Positions 53,419-62,171 of a stretch of DNA of 64,000 bases are shown piece after piece (positions within the stretch are counted from its first letter, which is position 1; every line of letters begins with the position of its first letter). Source of the DNA: Streptomyces sp. HUAS 15-9. Its GTDB lineage: Bacteria; Actinomycetota; Actinomycetes; Streptomycetales; Streptomycetaceae. The position numbers and the translations under genes are program-made. The notes under the pieces are model-generated. The model was not told the DNA's origin, searched no databases, and saw nothing but the letters and a program-made list of their open reading frames with translations. Location: positions 310,001-374,000 of the forward strand of contig NZ_CP106798.1 in assembly GCF_025642155.1 (NCBI RefSeq). The letters run 5' to 3'.

Positions 53419-54447
53419 TCAGGTGCCGAAGAAGACGTCGAACTCCGTGTACAGCTCCTGCGGGACCCGCTTGGTCGCCTTCGTCGCGTCAGCGAGCGGG
53501 ATACGTGTGATGTACGTGCCGTGCAGCGCCATCATCGTGCCGAAGTCGCCGTCCTTGACCGCGTCCACGGCGTGCAGACCGAAGCGTGTGGCGAGCCACC
53601 GGTCGTACGCGCTCGGCGTGCCACCACGCTGCACATGACCGAGAACCGTCGTGCGGGCCTCCTTCTCGGTCCGGTGCTCGACCTGCCGGGCCAGCCAGTC
53701 ACCGATCCCGGACAGGCGCACATGCCCGAACTCATCGCGCGACTCGTCCTTGACCACCATCTGCCCGGCCTTGGGCACGGCCCCCTCCGCCACGACGACG
53801 ATGGGGGCGTAGTTGATCTCGAAGCGTTTCTCCACCCAGGCACACACCTGATCGAGATCGAACTCCACTTCCGGGATGAGGATGGCGTTCGCGCCCCCGG
53901 CGACGCCGGCATGCAGAGCGATCCACCCGGAGTGGCGTCCCATCACTTCGACGACCAGCGTGCGCTTGTGGGACTCCGCGGTGGTGTGCAGGCGGTCGAT
54001 GGCCTCCGTCGCGATGCTGACGGCAGTGTCGAAGCCGAAGGTGTAATCGGTGCCGCTGACGTCGTTGTCGATGGTCTTGGGCACACCGACCAGGTTGACC
54101 CCGGCATCGGACAGTGCGGTCGCGACGCTGAGCGTGTCCTCGCCGCCGATGACCACGAGAGCATCGATCTTGTGCCCGCCGAGCGTGTTCTTGATGCGGT
54201 CGATGCCGTCGTCGAGCCGCAGGGGGTTGGTGCGAGAGGAGCCGAGAATCGTGCCGCCCAGCGGAAGGATGCCGCGCACGGCCTGGACGTCCAAGGGCAT
54301 GGTCACGTCCTTGACCGCGCCGCTCCACCCGTCGACAAGCCCGACGAACTTCCAGGCGTACTCCTGTACGCCTTTGCGTACGACACTGCGGATCACCGCA
54401 TTGAGCCCGGGGCAGTCGCCGCCCCCGGTCAGCACTCCCACCCGCAT
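53419..54447 (-). CDS. pfkA: 6-phosphofructokinase
   Basis: The enzyme phosphorylates fructose 6-phosphate in glycolysis. The 342-residue protein has the family motifs: VGVLTGGGDCPGLNAVIRSV, VVIGGEDTLSVATAL, the catalytic loop PKTIDNDVSGTDYTFGFDTA, EVMGRHSGWIAL and VLGHVQRGGTPSAYDR. The GGEDT form of the nucleotide loop is usual in actinobacterial ATP-dependent enzymes of this group. I chose the ATG at 54447, after GGGAGAGCAATC. It converges with the stress protein gene. Confidence 0.93.
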   Translation of the reverse strand: MRVGVLTGGGDCPGLNAVIRSVVRKGVQEYAWKFVGLVDGWSGAVKDVTMPLDVQAVRGILPLGGTILGSSRTNPLRLDDGIDRIKNTLGGHKIDALVVIGGEDTLSVATALSDAGVNLVGVPKTIDNDVSGTDYTFGFDTAVSIATEAIDRLHTTAESHKRTLVVEVMGRHSGWIALHAGVAGGANAILIPEVEFDLDQVCAWVEKRFEINYAPIVVVAEGAVPKAGQMVVKDESRDEFGHVRLSGIGDWLARQVEHRTEKEARTTVLGHVQRGGTPSAYDRWLATRFGLHAVDAVKDGDFGTMMALHGTYITRIPLADATKATKRVPQELYTEFDVFFGT

Positions 54448-54568
54448 GATTGCTCTCCCTTGCCCAGTGCCCGTATGGAGATCTGTCTCCAGCTTGAACC
54501 CACCCGGGAAGGAGCGCACGGTGTGCTCCGCTCGGCGACCTCGCGGACCCGGTACCGCTTCGAGGTCG

Positions 54569-57500
54569 CTAGGCGACGGCGTCGTCCGGAATGGCCTGTT
54601 CGGACCAGATGATCTTGCCCGTCGTCGTGTATCGGGTGCCCCAACGGCGGGCGAGCTGGGCCACGATCAGCAGACCCCGTCCGCCCTCGTCCGTGGTCCG
54701 GGCATGGCGCAGGCGTGGCGAGGTGCTGCTGGCGTCGGAGACCTCGCAGATCAGGCTGCGGTCCCGGATCAGGCGGAGGCAGACCGGTCCTCTCGCATGG
54801 CGGATGGCGTTGGTGACCAGTTCGCTGACGATGAGCTCCGTGGTGAACGTCAGATCGGATATGCCCCACTCCGTCAGCTGCCGGGCGGCGAGGCCGCGGG
54901 CGTGCGCGACGGTGGCCGGATCGCTGGGCAGATCCCAGGAGACGACCCGGTCCCGGGCCAGGGCATGGGTCCGGGCGAGGAGCAGTGCCGCGTCGTCGGA
55001 CGGCGGGCCGATCAGCAGATCGTCGATCACCTTGCGGCCCGTCTCCTCCAATGCCGGACGGGGTGCCGCGAGGACATCGGTCAGCCGGCAGAGTGCGACG
55101 TCGATGTCCCGGTCGAAGGACGCGATGAGGCCGTCGGTGTAGAGCGCGATGAGGGTGCCCTCGGCCAGCTCCAGTTCGACGGACTGAAAGGGCAGGTACC
55201 CGAGGCCGAGTGGCGGTCCGGCGGGCAGGTCCGGGATCTCGGCGCCGCCGTCGGGACCGACGACCACGGGCGGGAGGTGACCTGCCCGGGCCAGCGTGCA
55301 CCGCCTGCTGACCGGGTCGTAGACGGCGTACAGGCAGGTGGCTCCCATGAAGGCCGTGCCCGCGGCCGCGCCCTCGGCCGCCGTCGAGGCATCACTGTCG
55401 TGCGCCCCCATGAGGCCGATGACCAGGTCGTCCAGATGAGCCAGCAGTTCGTCCGGGGACAGGTCGAGGTTGGCGAGCGTGCGTACGGCGGTGCGCAGGC
55501 GTCCCATGGTCGCCGCCGCGTTGATGCCGTGCCCGGCCACGTCCCCGACGACCAGGGCGACCCGTGCGCCGGAGAGCGGAATCACGTCGAACCAGTCGCC
55601 GCCCACACCGCTGGGGGCATCCGCCGGGAGATACCACGACGCCACCTCAAGAGCGGATCCTCCGGTCAGGTCCTGGGGCAGCAGGTAGCGCTGCATGGAA
55701 CGGGCCGCGGTGCGCTCGCGGGTGAATCGGCGCGCGTTGTCGATGCACACCGCGGCGCGGGAGACGAGTTCCTCGGCGAGACGTACGTCGTCCTCCTCGA
55801 AGGGGCCCAGTCGCCGGGAACGGGCGAACGTCGCCACGCCCAGGGTGACGCCGCGTGCCCGCACCGGAACCACCATCACCGATCGGAAGTCGTAACCGAG
55901 GAGGGAGGCGCCCAGTGACTCGTCCTCGGTCACCCAGGGGCTGGCCGTGTGGTCCAGGATGCGTTCCACCAGGGTCCTGCTCTCCAGCAGACAGCGGGTC
56001 ACGGGAGACAAGGGCGCGCGCCGGACCGATTCCCCCACGGCCAGAGTCGCCTCGGGACAGCCCTCACGCACCGACTGCTGCCCCGCGCGCCGGATGACGG
56101 GCGCCATACCGACCGGCCCGGGGGCCGGCTCCTCACCCCTCATGACGGAGTCCAGCAGGTCGACGGCGACGAAGTCGGCGACGGAGGGCACGGCGTCGTC
56201 GGCCAGTTCCTGCGCGGTCCGGGTCACGTCCAGGGTGCTGCCGATGCGGGCGGCAGCGTCGTTGAGCAGGGCCAGACGTTCCTGCGCCCGCCAGCGCTCG
56301 GTGACGTCGATGACCATGTACCAGACACCCACGTTCCGGCCGTGACGGTCCTTCATCGCGAAGAAGGAGGCGGAGATCGCACGGCCGGCATCCGGGTCCA
56401 CGTGACTGGGGCCGCGGTACTCGAAGTCCATCACCGAAGCCCCGGTCTCCAGCACCTCACGCATCTTCTCCTCGAAGGCCTCCGCCTCCCCCTTCGGCAG
56501 TACCTCCGCCATCCGCCGGCCCAGCCGTCGCTCAAGGGGGATCTGGCGGTCCAGCGGCTCGTTCACCCACACGTACCGCAGGTCCGTGTCGAGGACGGCG
56601 ATGCCGACCGGCGCGTGGGTGAGGAAGGGAGTGAGCATCAGCTGGCTCACCCCGCCGCCCGGCATGCGCCAGAAGGCCCGCTTCGGGGGCCGGCCGACGA
56701 ACCTGCCGAAGACCAGCGCGGCGACCGTGGCCACCAGGACGCCCGGGACCATTTCGTACACGCCCGACTCGAGGGGGCCGAGCAGCGGATTGATCTTCTT
56801 CCACAGCAGCACGGTCGCCGCACCCGACACGATCCCGGCCATGGCTCCGGCCCACGTCATGCGCGGCCAGTACAGAGAGAGAAGGACGACCGGCCCGAAG
56901 GCGGCTCCGAAGCCTGCCCAGGCATAGGCGACGATGCCCAGCAACCCGTCGCCCCTGAGCGCGATCGCGAAGGCCACCACGGTCACGACGACCACAGCGG
57001 CGCGACCGACCCACACCAGTGCCCTGTCCGAGGCGCGCCGGTTGAGGAACGCGCGGTAGAAGTCCTCCGTGAGAGCGACGGACGACACGAGGAGCTGGCT
57101 GTCCGCGGTCGAGATGATCGCGGCCAGTACGGCGATCAGCATCACCCCGGCGCCCCAGGGATCGAACAGTGTCCGGCTCAGCGTGATGTACACCGTCTGC
57201 GGGTCGCTGAGCGGCGCGCCGCTCTGCGCGATGCCCACCAGGCCGACGAGCGTGGCGCCGGTCAGCACGACGATGACCCACCCTGTTCCGATACGGCGGG
57301 CCGTGGGGATGGCACCAGTGCTGCGGATGCCCATGAAACGGGCCAGAATGTGCGGCTGACCGAAATAGCCGAGACCCCAGGCGAGCAGGGAGGTGATCGC
57401 GACCACGCCGAGCGACCCGCCTGCCGACCACCGTCCGTCCGTGAGGTCGACACTGGCACCCATGTCCAGCAGGCCGGGTGACTTGCTGTTGAGGGTGTCG

Positions 57501-58150
57501 CGCAGTGCGCCGAGGCCGCCGAGCGCTCCGATGCCGACGACGGGGAGCACGAGCAGGGCGAGGAACATCAGCGTGGCCTGCATGACGTGCGTGAGGCTCA
57601 CGGCGAGGAAGCCGCCCAGGCATGAGTAGACGACGATCACCAGGGCGGTCAGGGTCGCTCCGAGCCCGAATCCGACGCCGAAGATGTGCTCGAACAGCAG
57701 CCCGCCGGCGACCAGCCCACTGGCGACGTAGACGGTGAAGAACACAAGCGTGACCGCCGCCGAGACCATCCGGAGCATCCGGGTGCGGTCCTCGAACCGC
57801 TCCTCCAGATAGGCCGACAGGCTCACGGCGTTTCCCGCCCGCTCGGTGTAGGTGCGCAGCCTGGGCGCGACGAACAGCCAGTTGAGATAGGTACCGAGCA
57901 TCAGACCGGCCGCGATCCAGGCGGCGCCGACGCCGGCCGCGTACACCGCGCCGGGAAACGCGAGGAACAGCCAGCCGGACATGTCGCTGGCTCCTGCGGA
58001 CAGCGCGGCGACGCATGCCCTGAGTCTGCGGCCCCCGAGAGCGAAGTCGGCGAAGGTACGAGTGCGGCTGCGGGCCCAGACTCCTGTTCCGATCATGACG
58101 GCCACATACACGAGGAATATGGCCACGATCGGCGCACTCAACTCGACCAT
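54569..58150 (-). CDS. PutP-type symporter fused to PAS, GAF, PP2C and kinase-like ATPase domains
   Basis: A protein of about 1,193 residues. Residues 1-490 form a complete sodium/solute symporter of the PutP branch with 12-13 membrane segments; ASDMSGWLFLAFPGA (55-69) and STADSQLLVSSVALTEDFYR (346-365) match the sodium and substrate regions of proline permease. A PAS domain (about 510-625) and a GAF domain (630-805) follow. The PP2C/SpoIIE phosphatase (840-1055) has GVGGDWFDVIP, VGDVAGHGINAAATM and SDDAALL, and the final HATPase (1070-1190) has ELIVSELVTNAIRHA and DEGGRGLLIV. It probably senses or transports a solute and controls a sigma-factor switch. The start is uncertain: 58192 (AGGTGTGCG upstream) and 58174 are alternatives to 58150 (GAGGACAAC). 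Confidence 0.88.
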   Translation of the reverse strand: MVELSAPIVAIFLVYVAVMIGTGVWARSRTRTFADFALGGRRLRACVAALSAGASDMSGWLFLAFPGAVYAAGVGAAWIAAGLMLGTYLNWLFVAPRLRTYTERAGNAVSLSAYLEERFEDRTRMLRMVSAAVTLVFFTVYVASGLVAGGLLFEHIFGVGFGLGATLTALVIVVYSCLGGFLAVSLTHVMQATLMFLALLVLPVVGIGALGGLGALRDTLNSKSPGLLDMGASVDLTDGRWSAGGSLGVVAITSLLAWGLGYFGQPHILARFMGIRSTGAIPTARRIGTGWVIVVLTGATLVGLVGIAQSGAPLSDPQTVYITLSRTLFDPWGAGVMLIAVLAAIISTADSQLLVSSVALTEDFYRAFLNRRASDRALVWVGRAAVVVVTVVAFAIALRGDGLLGIVAYAWAGFGAAFGPVVLLSLYWPRMTWAGAMAGIVSGAATVLLWKKINPLLGPLESGVYEMVPGVLVATVAALVFGRFVGRPPKRAFWRMPGGGVSQLMLTPFLTHAPVGIAVLDTDLRYVWVNEPLDRQIPLERRLGRRMAEVLPKGEAEAFEEKMREVLETGASVMDFEYRGPSHVDPDAGRAISASFFAMKDRHGRNVGVWYMVIDVTERWRAQERLALLNDAAARIGSTLDVTRTAQELADDAVPSVADFVAVDLLDSVMRGEEPAPGPVGMAPVIRRAGQQSVREGCPEATLAVGESVRRAPLSPVTRCLLESRTLVERILDHTASPWVTEDESLGASLLGYDFRSVMVVPVRARGVTLGVATFARSRRLGPFEEDDVRLAEELVSRAAVCIDNARRFTRERTAARSMQRYLLPQDLTGGSALEVASWYLPADAPSGVGGDWFDVIPLSGARVALVVGDVAGHGINAAATMGRLRTAVRTLANLDLSPDELLAHLDDLVIGLMGAHDSDASTAAEGAAAGTAFMGATCLYAVYDPVSRRCTLARAGHLPPVVVGPDGGAEIPDLPAGPPLGLGYLPFQSVELELAEGTLIALYTDGLIASFDRDIDVALCRLTDVLAAPRPALEETGRKVIDDLLIGPPSDDAALLLARTHALARDRVVSWDLPSDPATVAHARGLAARQLTEWGISDLTFTTELIVSELVTNAIRHARGPVCLRLIRDRSLICEVSDASSTSPRLRHARTTDEGGRGLLIVAQLARRWGTRYTTTGKIIWSEQAIPDDAVA

Positions 58151-58238
58151 GTTGTCCTCGCCTGCGAGGTTCATGAGTACGGGCGCGACCATCGCACACC
58201 TGAGAGCCGTAGCTCCTCTTACACAAAGGTACAGATTT

Positions 58239-60788
58239 TCATCGATACCGGCTGTCGGTGCTGCCCGCACCGGGGCGGACACGCATGCTGCGGGAGTCTT
58301 CGCGATCGGGCTCGGGCAGCCCGATCAGGAGCAGGGTCACGTCGTCGTCATGCGTGGTCGTGTCCGGGACGAGGGTTCTCATCAGCCGCTCCGCGGCCTG
58401 GTCGAGGCTGTCCGGATCTGTGGGAGCGCCCTTCAGCGCGTCGTTGAGGGTGTGGGCGAGGATGTCGATCTGGGCCTCGATGTCGGTACCGGGCCTCTCG
58501 ACCAGTCCGTCGGTGTAGAGCGCGAGAGTGGTGCCCGGCTGCAGTGGCTGGGTCGTCTGCCGGAACGGCACGTCGCCGCCGCACGAATCGTTGACGCCCA
58601 GCGGCACACCGACCGGTGCGTGCAGCAGACGAGCGGGCCCGTCGGGGGGCAGGACGATGACCGGCGGGTGTCCCGCCGAGCACAGGGTGACCTCGTGGGC
58701 ACTCTGGTCTATCACCAGGTAGACGCAGGTGACGAGCTGGTCCGCCAGGTCGCCGACGAACGCGTCCAGACCGGTCATGAGACGGCTGGGCGATATGCCC
58801 GTGCGGGCGAGCGCGTGGGAGGCCGCACGCAGCTGGCCCATGACGGCAGCCGCCTCCAGGCCCCGGCCCATCACATCGCCGACGACGACGCCGGTACGCA
58901 CTCGGTCCAGGGGAATGATGTCGAACCAGTCGCCGCCGACTCCGGGGTCCTGGACGGACGCCCGGTACCGGTGGGCGCTGGGCAAGTAGGGCAGACGGGA
59001 CGGCTCGCCCATGAGACTGTGCTGCAGGGTGTAGGCGATGCGTCGATGCTCCTCGTAGCGCTCGGCGCGTTCGGCCTCGGCCTGTCTGCGTTCGGTGATG
59101 TCCCTTACGGTCAGGAACACGAGCGTCTCCTCTTCGGCCTGGAGGCTGCTGAGGCTCACCTCGACGGGGAACTCACCGCCGGCACCGTCCAGCCCGAACA
59201 GACCCTGGTCCAGGACGATCGGCTTCGGGTCCGCCTGCCGCAGGTAGGCATGGAGGAGGGCTTTGTGCCGTCGGCGCCGCGGGCCGGGGACCAGGTCCAC
59301 GATGTCGGTGCCCAGGAGGTCGGTGGCCGTACGACCGAACAATGACTGCACCTGCGCATTGGCCATGACGACGGTGCCTCGGCCATCCGTGATCAGCGTG
59401 GCGTCGGGCGCCGATTCCAGCAGCGCGAGGAAGCGCCGGTTGGCCCGCCGGACCTCGCGCTGGGCCGCGACTCGTTCGGTGATGTCGGTGACCACGCCGC
59501 ATACCGCATAGGGCCTGCCGGACGGGGTCTTGAGCGGGAACAGACTCGTGAGGAAGTCCCGTGGACCGCCCGGCAGGACGAACTGCTCCTCCCGTTGCAC
59601 AGGGACGCCCCGTACCAGCATGGCGAGGTCTGCGGCCCGCGCCTGACGCGCGAGCCCGTGCGGCATGACATCCCGGTCCCGGCGGCCCAGTACCCGCTCG
59701 CGGGACAGGCCCAGGCTCTCCTCGAACGTCGTGTTGACCGCCAGGTAGCGCCCGTCCAGGTCCTTGATGAACACCACCGCGGGTGTGTGGTCCATGAACG
59801 CCTGCAGCAGTTCGTTCTGTCGCACCTGCCATTCCGCACGGGCGTGCGCCACCTCGATACGGCGGCCCACGACCAACGCCGAGAAGATGACCGCGGCGAA
59901 CACGGCCACGTGCCCGCACACCAGCAGGGCGGTACCCAGACGCGTCCCGAACAGTGCCGCGTCCTCACCGGCCAGAACGAGCCAGCCCAGCAGCGGCGGT
60001 ACGACCAGGACGGTGGCGAACAGCCGGCGTCCCAGCGCCCCCGTCGTACCCGCGTTCATCAGCAGTCCGGCAGGACCCCGGTCCGGCTGGGCGAGGAAGG
60101 CGGCGATGCCCAGCAGTACCAGCGCCAGGCCGGTGTACAGGGCCATGCCCTTGTAGGCGCCGAACCGTTCCAGTGCGGGTACGGCGTACGCGAACCCGTA
60201 CAGCCGCAGCATTCCCAGTGTGAGAACGGCCAGGCCCGGAACCTGACAGGTCCAGGCGGGAAGCCGGGACGTGCTCGCGCACAGAGCCGCCACTCCCCCC
60301 AGCATCAGCGCCGGAGCCGTATTGGGCGCCATCCGTCCGGGCACCTCTGTCGCCACCCGCATCGTGTCGTCCCTGAAGAGCAGCTCATCGATGCCCAGAC
60401 CCACACCGGTCACGTACTCCGCAGCGGTGAGCCCACCGATCAAGGCGGCCAGGGCCGCTGCCGCACGGGCCACGTTGATCATCCACGGGGTGACGCATCC
60501 GCGAGTCACCAAGGACAGGGAAACGCCGAGTGCCAGCACGGCCACGGCGGTGTTCGCGTTCATGGTCGTGTCGGCCCCCGGCACGCGCCTCAGGACGTCG
60601 ATGCCGAGGATCCAGCCGGACAGACCCGACGCGCCCAGCACAGCGGCCACGACGGCTGCGCCCTGAGCCACAGCCCGAGCAGCGTCCAGGGCGGACTGCT
60701 GGTACGGCAGGTCCGCGGCCTGCTCTGTGCCAAGTGCGCCAGGCAACTCGGGCGTCTGCTGCTCTTCCGTCACGGAACACTCGTTCAT
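58239..60788 (-). CDS. Membrane-bound PAS-PAS-PP2C phosphatase
   Basis: An 849-residue sensor phosphatase. Residues 40-320 have about eight hydrophobic segments with a MASE-like look. Then come two PAS domains (about 330-445, with DHTPAVVFIKDLDGRYLAVN; and 450-570, with LLESAPDATLITDGRGTVVM), and a SpoIIE/PP2C domain from 600 (GVGGDWFDIIPLD, VGDVMGRGLEAAAVMGQL, THDDDVTLLLIG). Unlike its neighbour it has no HATPase. It would dephosphorylate STAS-type anti-anti-sigma factors. Same strand as the symporter-phosphatase gene, with about 90 bases between. Start at 60788 has no clear ribosome-binding site; GTG at 60773 is possible. Confidence 0.88.
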   Translation of the reverse strand: MNECSVTEEQQTPELPGALGTEQAADLPYQQSALDAARAVAQGAAVVAAVLGASGLSGWILGIDVLRRVPGADTTMNANTAVAVLALGVSLSLVTRGCVTPWMINVARAAAALAALIGGLTAAEYVTGVGLGIDELLFRDDTMRVATEVPGRMAPNTAPALMLGGVAALCASTSRLPAWTCQVPGLAVLTLGMLRLYGFAYAVPALERFGAYKGMALYTGLALVLLGIAAFLAQPDRGPAGLLMNAGTTGALGRRLFATVLVVPPLLGWLVLAGEDAALFGTRLGTALLVCGHVAVFAAVIFSALVVGRRIEVAHARAEWQVRQNELLQAFMDHTPAVVFIKDLDGRYLAVNTTFEESLGLSRERVLGRRDRDVMPHGLARQARAADLAMLVRGVPVQREEQFVLPGGPRDFLTSLFPLKTPSGRPYAVCGVVTDITERVAAQREVRRANRRFLALLESAPDATLITDGRGTVVMANAQVQSLFGRTATDLLGTDIVDLVPGPRRRRHKALLHAYLRQADPKPIVLDQGLFGLDGAGGEFPVEVSLSSLQAEEETLVFLTVRDITERRQAEAERAERYEEHRRIAYTLQHSLMGEPSRLPYLPSAHRYRASVQDPGVGGDWFDIIPLDRVRTGVVVGDVMGRGLEAAAVMGQLRAASHALARTGISPSRLMTGLDAFVGDLADQLVTCVYLVIDQSAHEVTLCSAGHPPVIVLPPDGPARLLHAPVGVPLGVNDSCGGDVPFRQTTQPLQPGTTLALYTDGLVERPGTDIEAQIDILAHTLNDALKGAPTDPDSLDQAAERLMRTLVPDTTTHDDDVTLLLIGLPEPDREDSRSMRVRPGAGSTDSRYR

Positions 60789-60880
60789 GTAGACAAATAG
60801 CTAAATCTTCACCAATACCCTAAGTGCTCTGATCGATGACTTCCTCCCCGGCCCTCCGGCAGTTCGCGGGTGCGGCGAGC

Positions 60881-61663
60881 TCACGAGGCGGCGGCGTCGC
60901 GGAGGGCCCGACGTCCTGTGGAGTGCGCTTCCTGGGCCGGGGACGGCTCGTCGGGCCCCGGGTTCGGGCGGTGGAGTTCCACGAAGGGGCGGCCGCCGGT
61001 CGTCCACCGGCGGGTGAGAGTCCAGCCGGAAGCGCCGGCGGCATCCAGCAGGGCGGTCGTGCCGACGCGGGCCCAGGCGAACGGCCGCCCGTGCCGCCCG
61101 TGAGCGTCCTCGACGCGGACGGTGAGGCATTCGTCGACATCGTCGCCTGCCGCCTCGACCAGCAGACGGCCGCCGGGGCGGACCAGGCCCCGCATGCGCA
61201 CGAGCAGCGCCACCGGGTCGCCGCCGATCCCCACATTGCCGTCCATCAGCAGGACGGTGCCCCAGCGGCCCTCTCTCGGCAGGCGGTCGAAGACGGACCG
61301 CCGCAGGGCGGTTCCGCCGTGGCGCCGGGTCCTGGCGACGGCGGCCGGGCTGATGTCCACGCCGAGTGCGGGCACGCCGCGCGCGGCCAGGGCGGCCACC
61401 AGGCGTCCCGGTCCGCAGCCGACGTCCAGGACAGGGCCGAGGCAGCGGTGCAGCACGCCGGTGTCGGCAGTGTCGGGGGCGGCGCACCACCGCTCCACGT
61501 CCAGGGGGAGCAGTTCCGCCGCCCCGAGCGTGCGTGGCGCCATACGGCGCAGGTACAGCGGACCGCTTCCGGTACGCAGAGCACGGGCGTAGGGGTCGTC
61601 CGACCAGGGCTCACCGGGCTCGGCGACGAAGGGCTCCACAAGGAAGGGGGATGTCTCGATCAC
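60881..61663 (-). CDS. Class I SAM-dependent methyltransferase
   Basis: A 260-residue protein with motif I VLDVGCGPGRLVAALAARG near residue 79, motif II region LGVDISPAAVARTRR and post-motif LVRPGGRLLVEAAG. The N-terminus (VEPFVAEPGEPWSDDPYARA) and PLDVERWCA recall a Streptomyces methyltransferase family found next to molybdopterin oxidoreductases. The GTG at 61663 has AGGGTGAG upstream; a GTG at 61672 is the alternative. Substrate unknown. Probably co-expressed with the two genes upstream. Confidence 0.85.
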   Translation of the reverse strand: MIETSPFLVEPFVAEPGEPWSDDPYARALRTGSGPLYLRRMAPRTLGAAELLPLDVERWCAAPDTADTGVLHRCLGPVLDVGCGPGRLVAALAARGVPALGVDISPAAVARTRRHGGTALRRSVFDRLPREGRWGTVLLMDGNVGIGGDPVALLVRMRGLVRPGGRLLVEAAGDDVDECLTVRVEDAHGRHGRPFAWARVGTTALLDAAGASGWTLTRRWTTGGRPFVELHRPNPGPDEPSPAQEAHSTGRRALRDAAAS

Positions 61664-61769
61664 CCCACTCACCCTACGAACACAAAGCGGGCATAAGGGA
61701 TTTGGTGTTCTTACGGACCGCTGACGTCGCCGTGCCTCGAACATCCCCAGAGTTGGGATACGGCGGCCC

Positions 61770-62171
61770 TCACGACGGTGGCCGTCGGCTGCGGGTGAAC
61801 CCCCGCACGGCAACCACGAGGGCCGTCACCGCGGCCACGGCCACCAGCGCGATGAGCCAGTTGCGCGGATAATCCAGCGGAAGCACCGAGGCGTTGGCGC
61901 GCGGCCCCGGGCGCAGCAGAACCGGCAGCGCCACCACCGTCAACGTGCCCGCGGCCAGCAGCGCCCCGCGGACCGGCCCGCGCGCGCCACCGCGGACCAG
62001 TACCAGCCCGACCAGCAGCGCCGACGGCGCGATCAACGTGTCGTGCAGAACGATCGCCCCGCCCAGCCAGACCAGTACGTCCGTCACGTCACGGACGTCG
62101 AGCAGCAGCCACGCGCCGACGCCCATCAGCGCCACGCCGACCGCACCCGTGAGGTAGCGCGTCACCTTCAT
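61770..62171 (-). CDS. Small membrane protein coupled to the molybdopterin oxidoreductase
   Basis: A 133-residue protein with four hydrophobic segments (TGAVGVALMGVGAWLLLDV, APSALLVGLVLVRGGA, GALLAAGTLTVVALPVLL and WLIALVAVAAVTALVVAV). Its ATG overlaps the preceding stop (ATGA). It may help anchor or mature the oxidoreductase, but no family is recognised. Confidence 0.7.
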   Translation of the reverse strand: MKVTRYLTGAVGVALMGVGAWLLLDVRDVTDVLVWLGGAIVLHDTLIAPSALLVGLVLVRGGARGPVRGALLAAGTLTVVALPVLLRPGPRANASVLPLDYPRNWLIALVAVAAVTALVVAVRGFTRSRRPPS

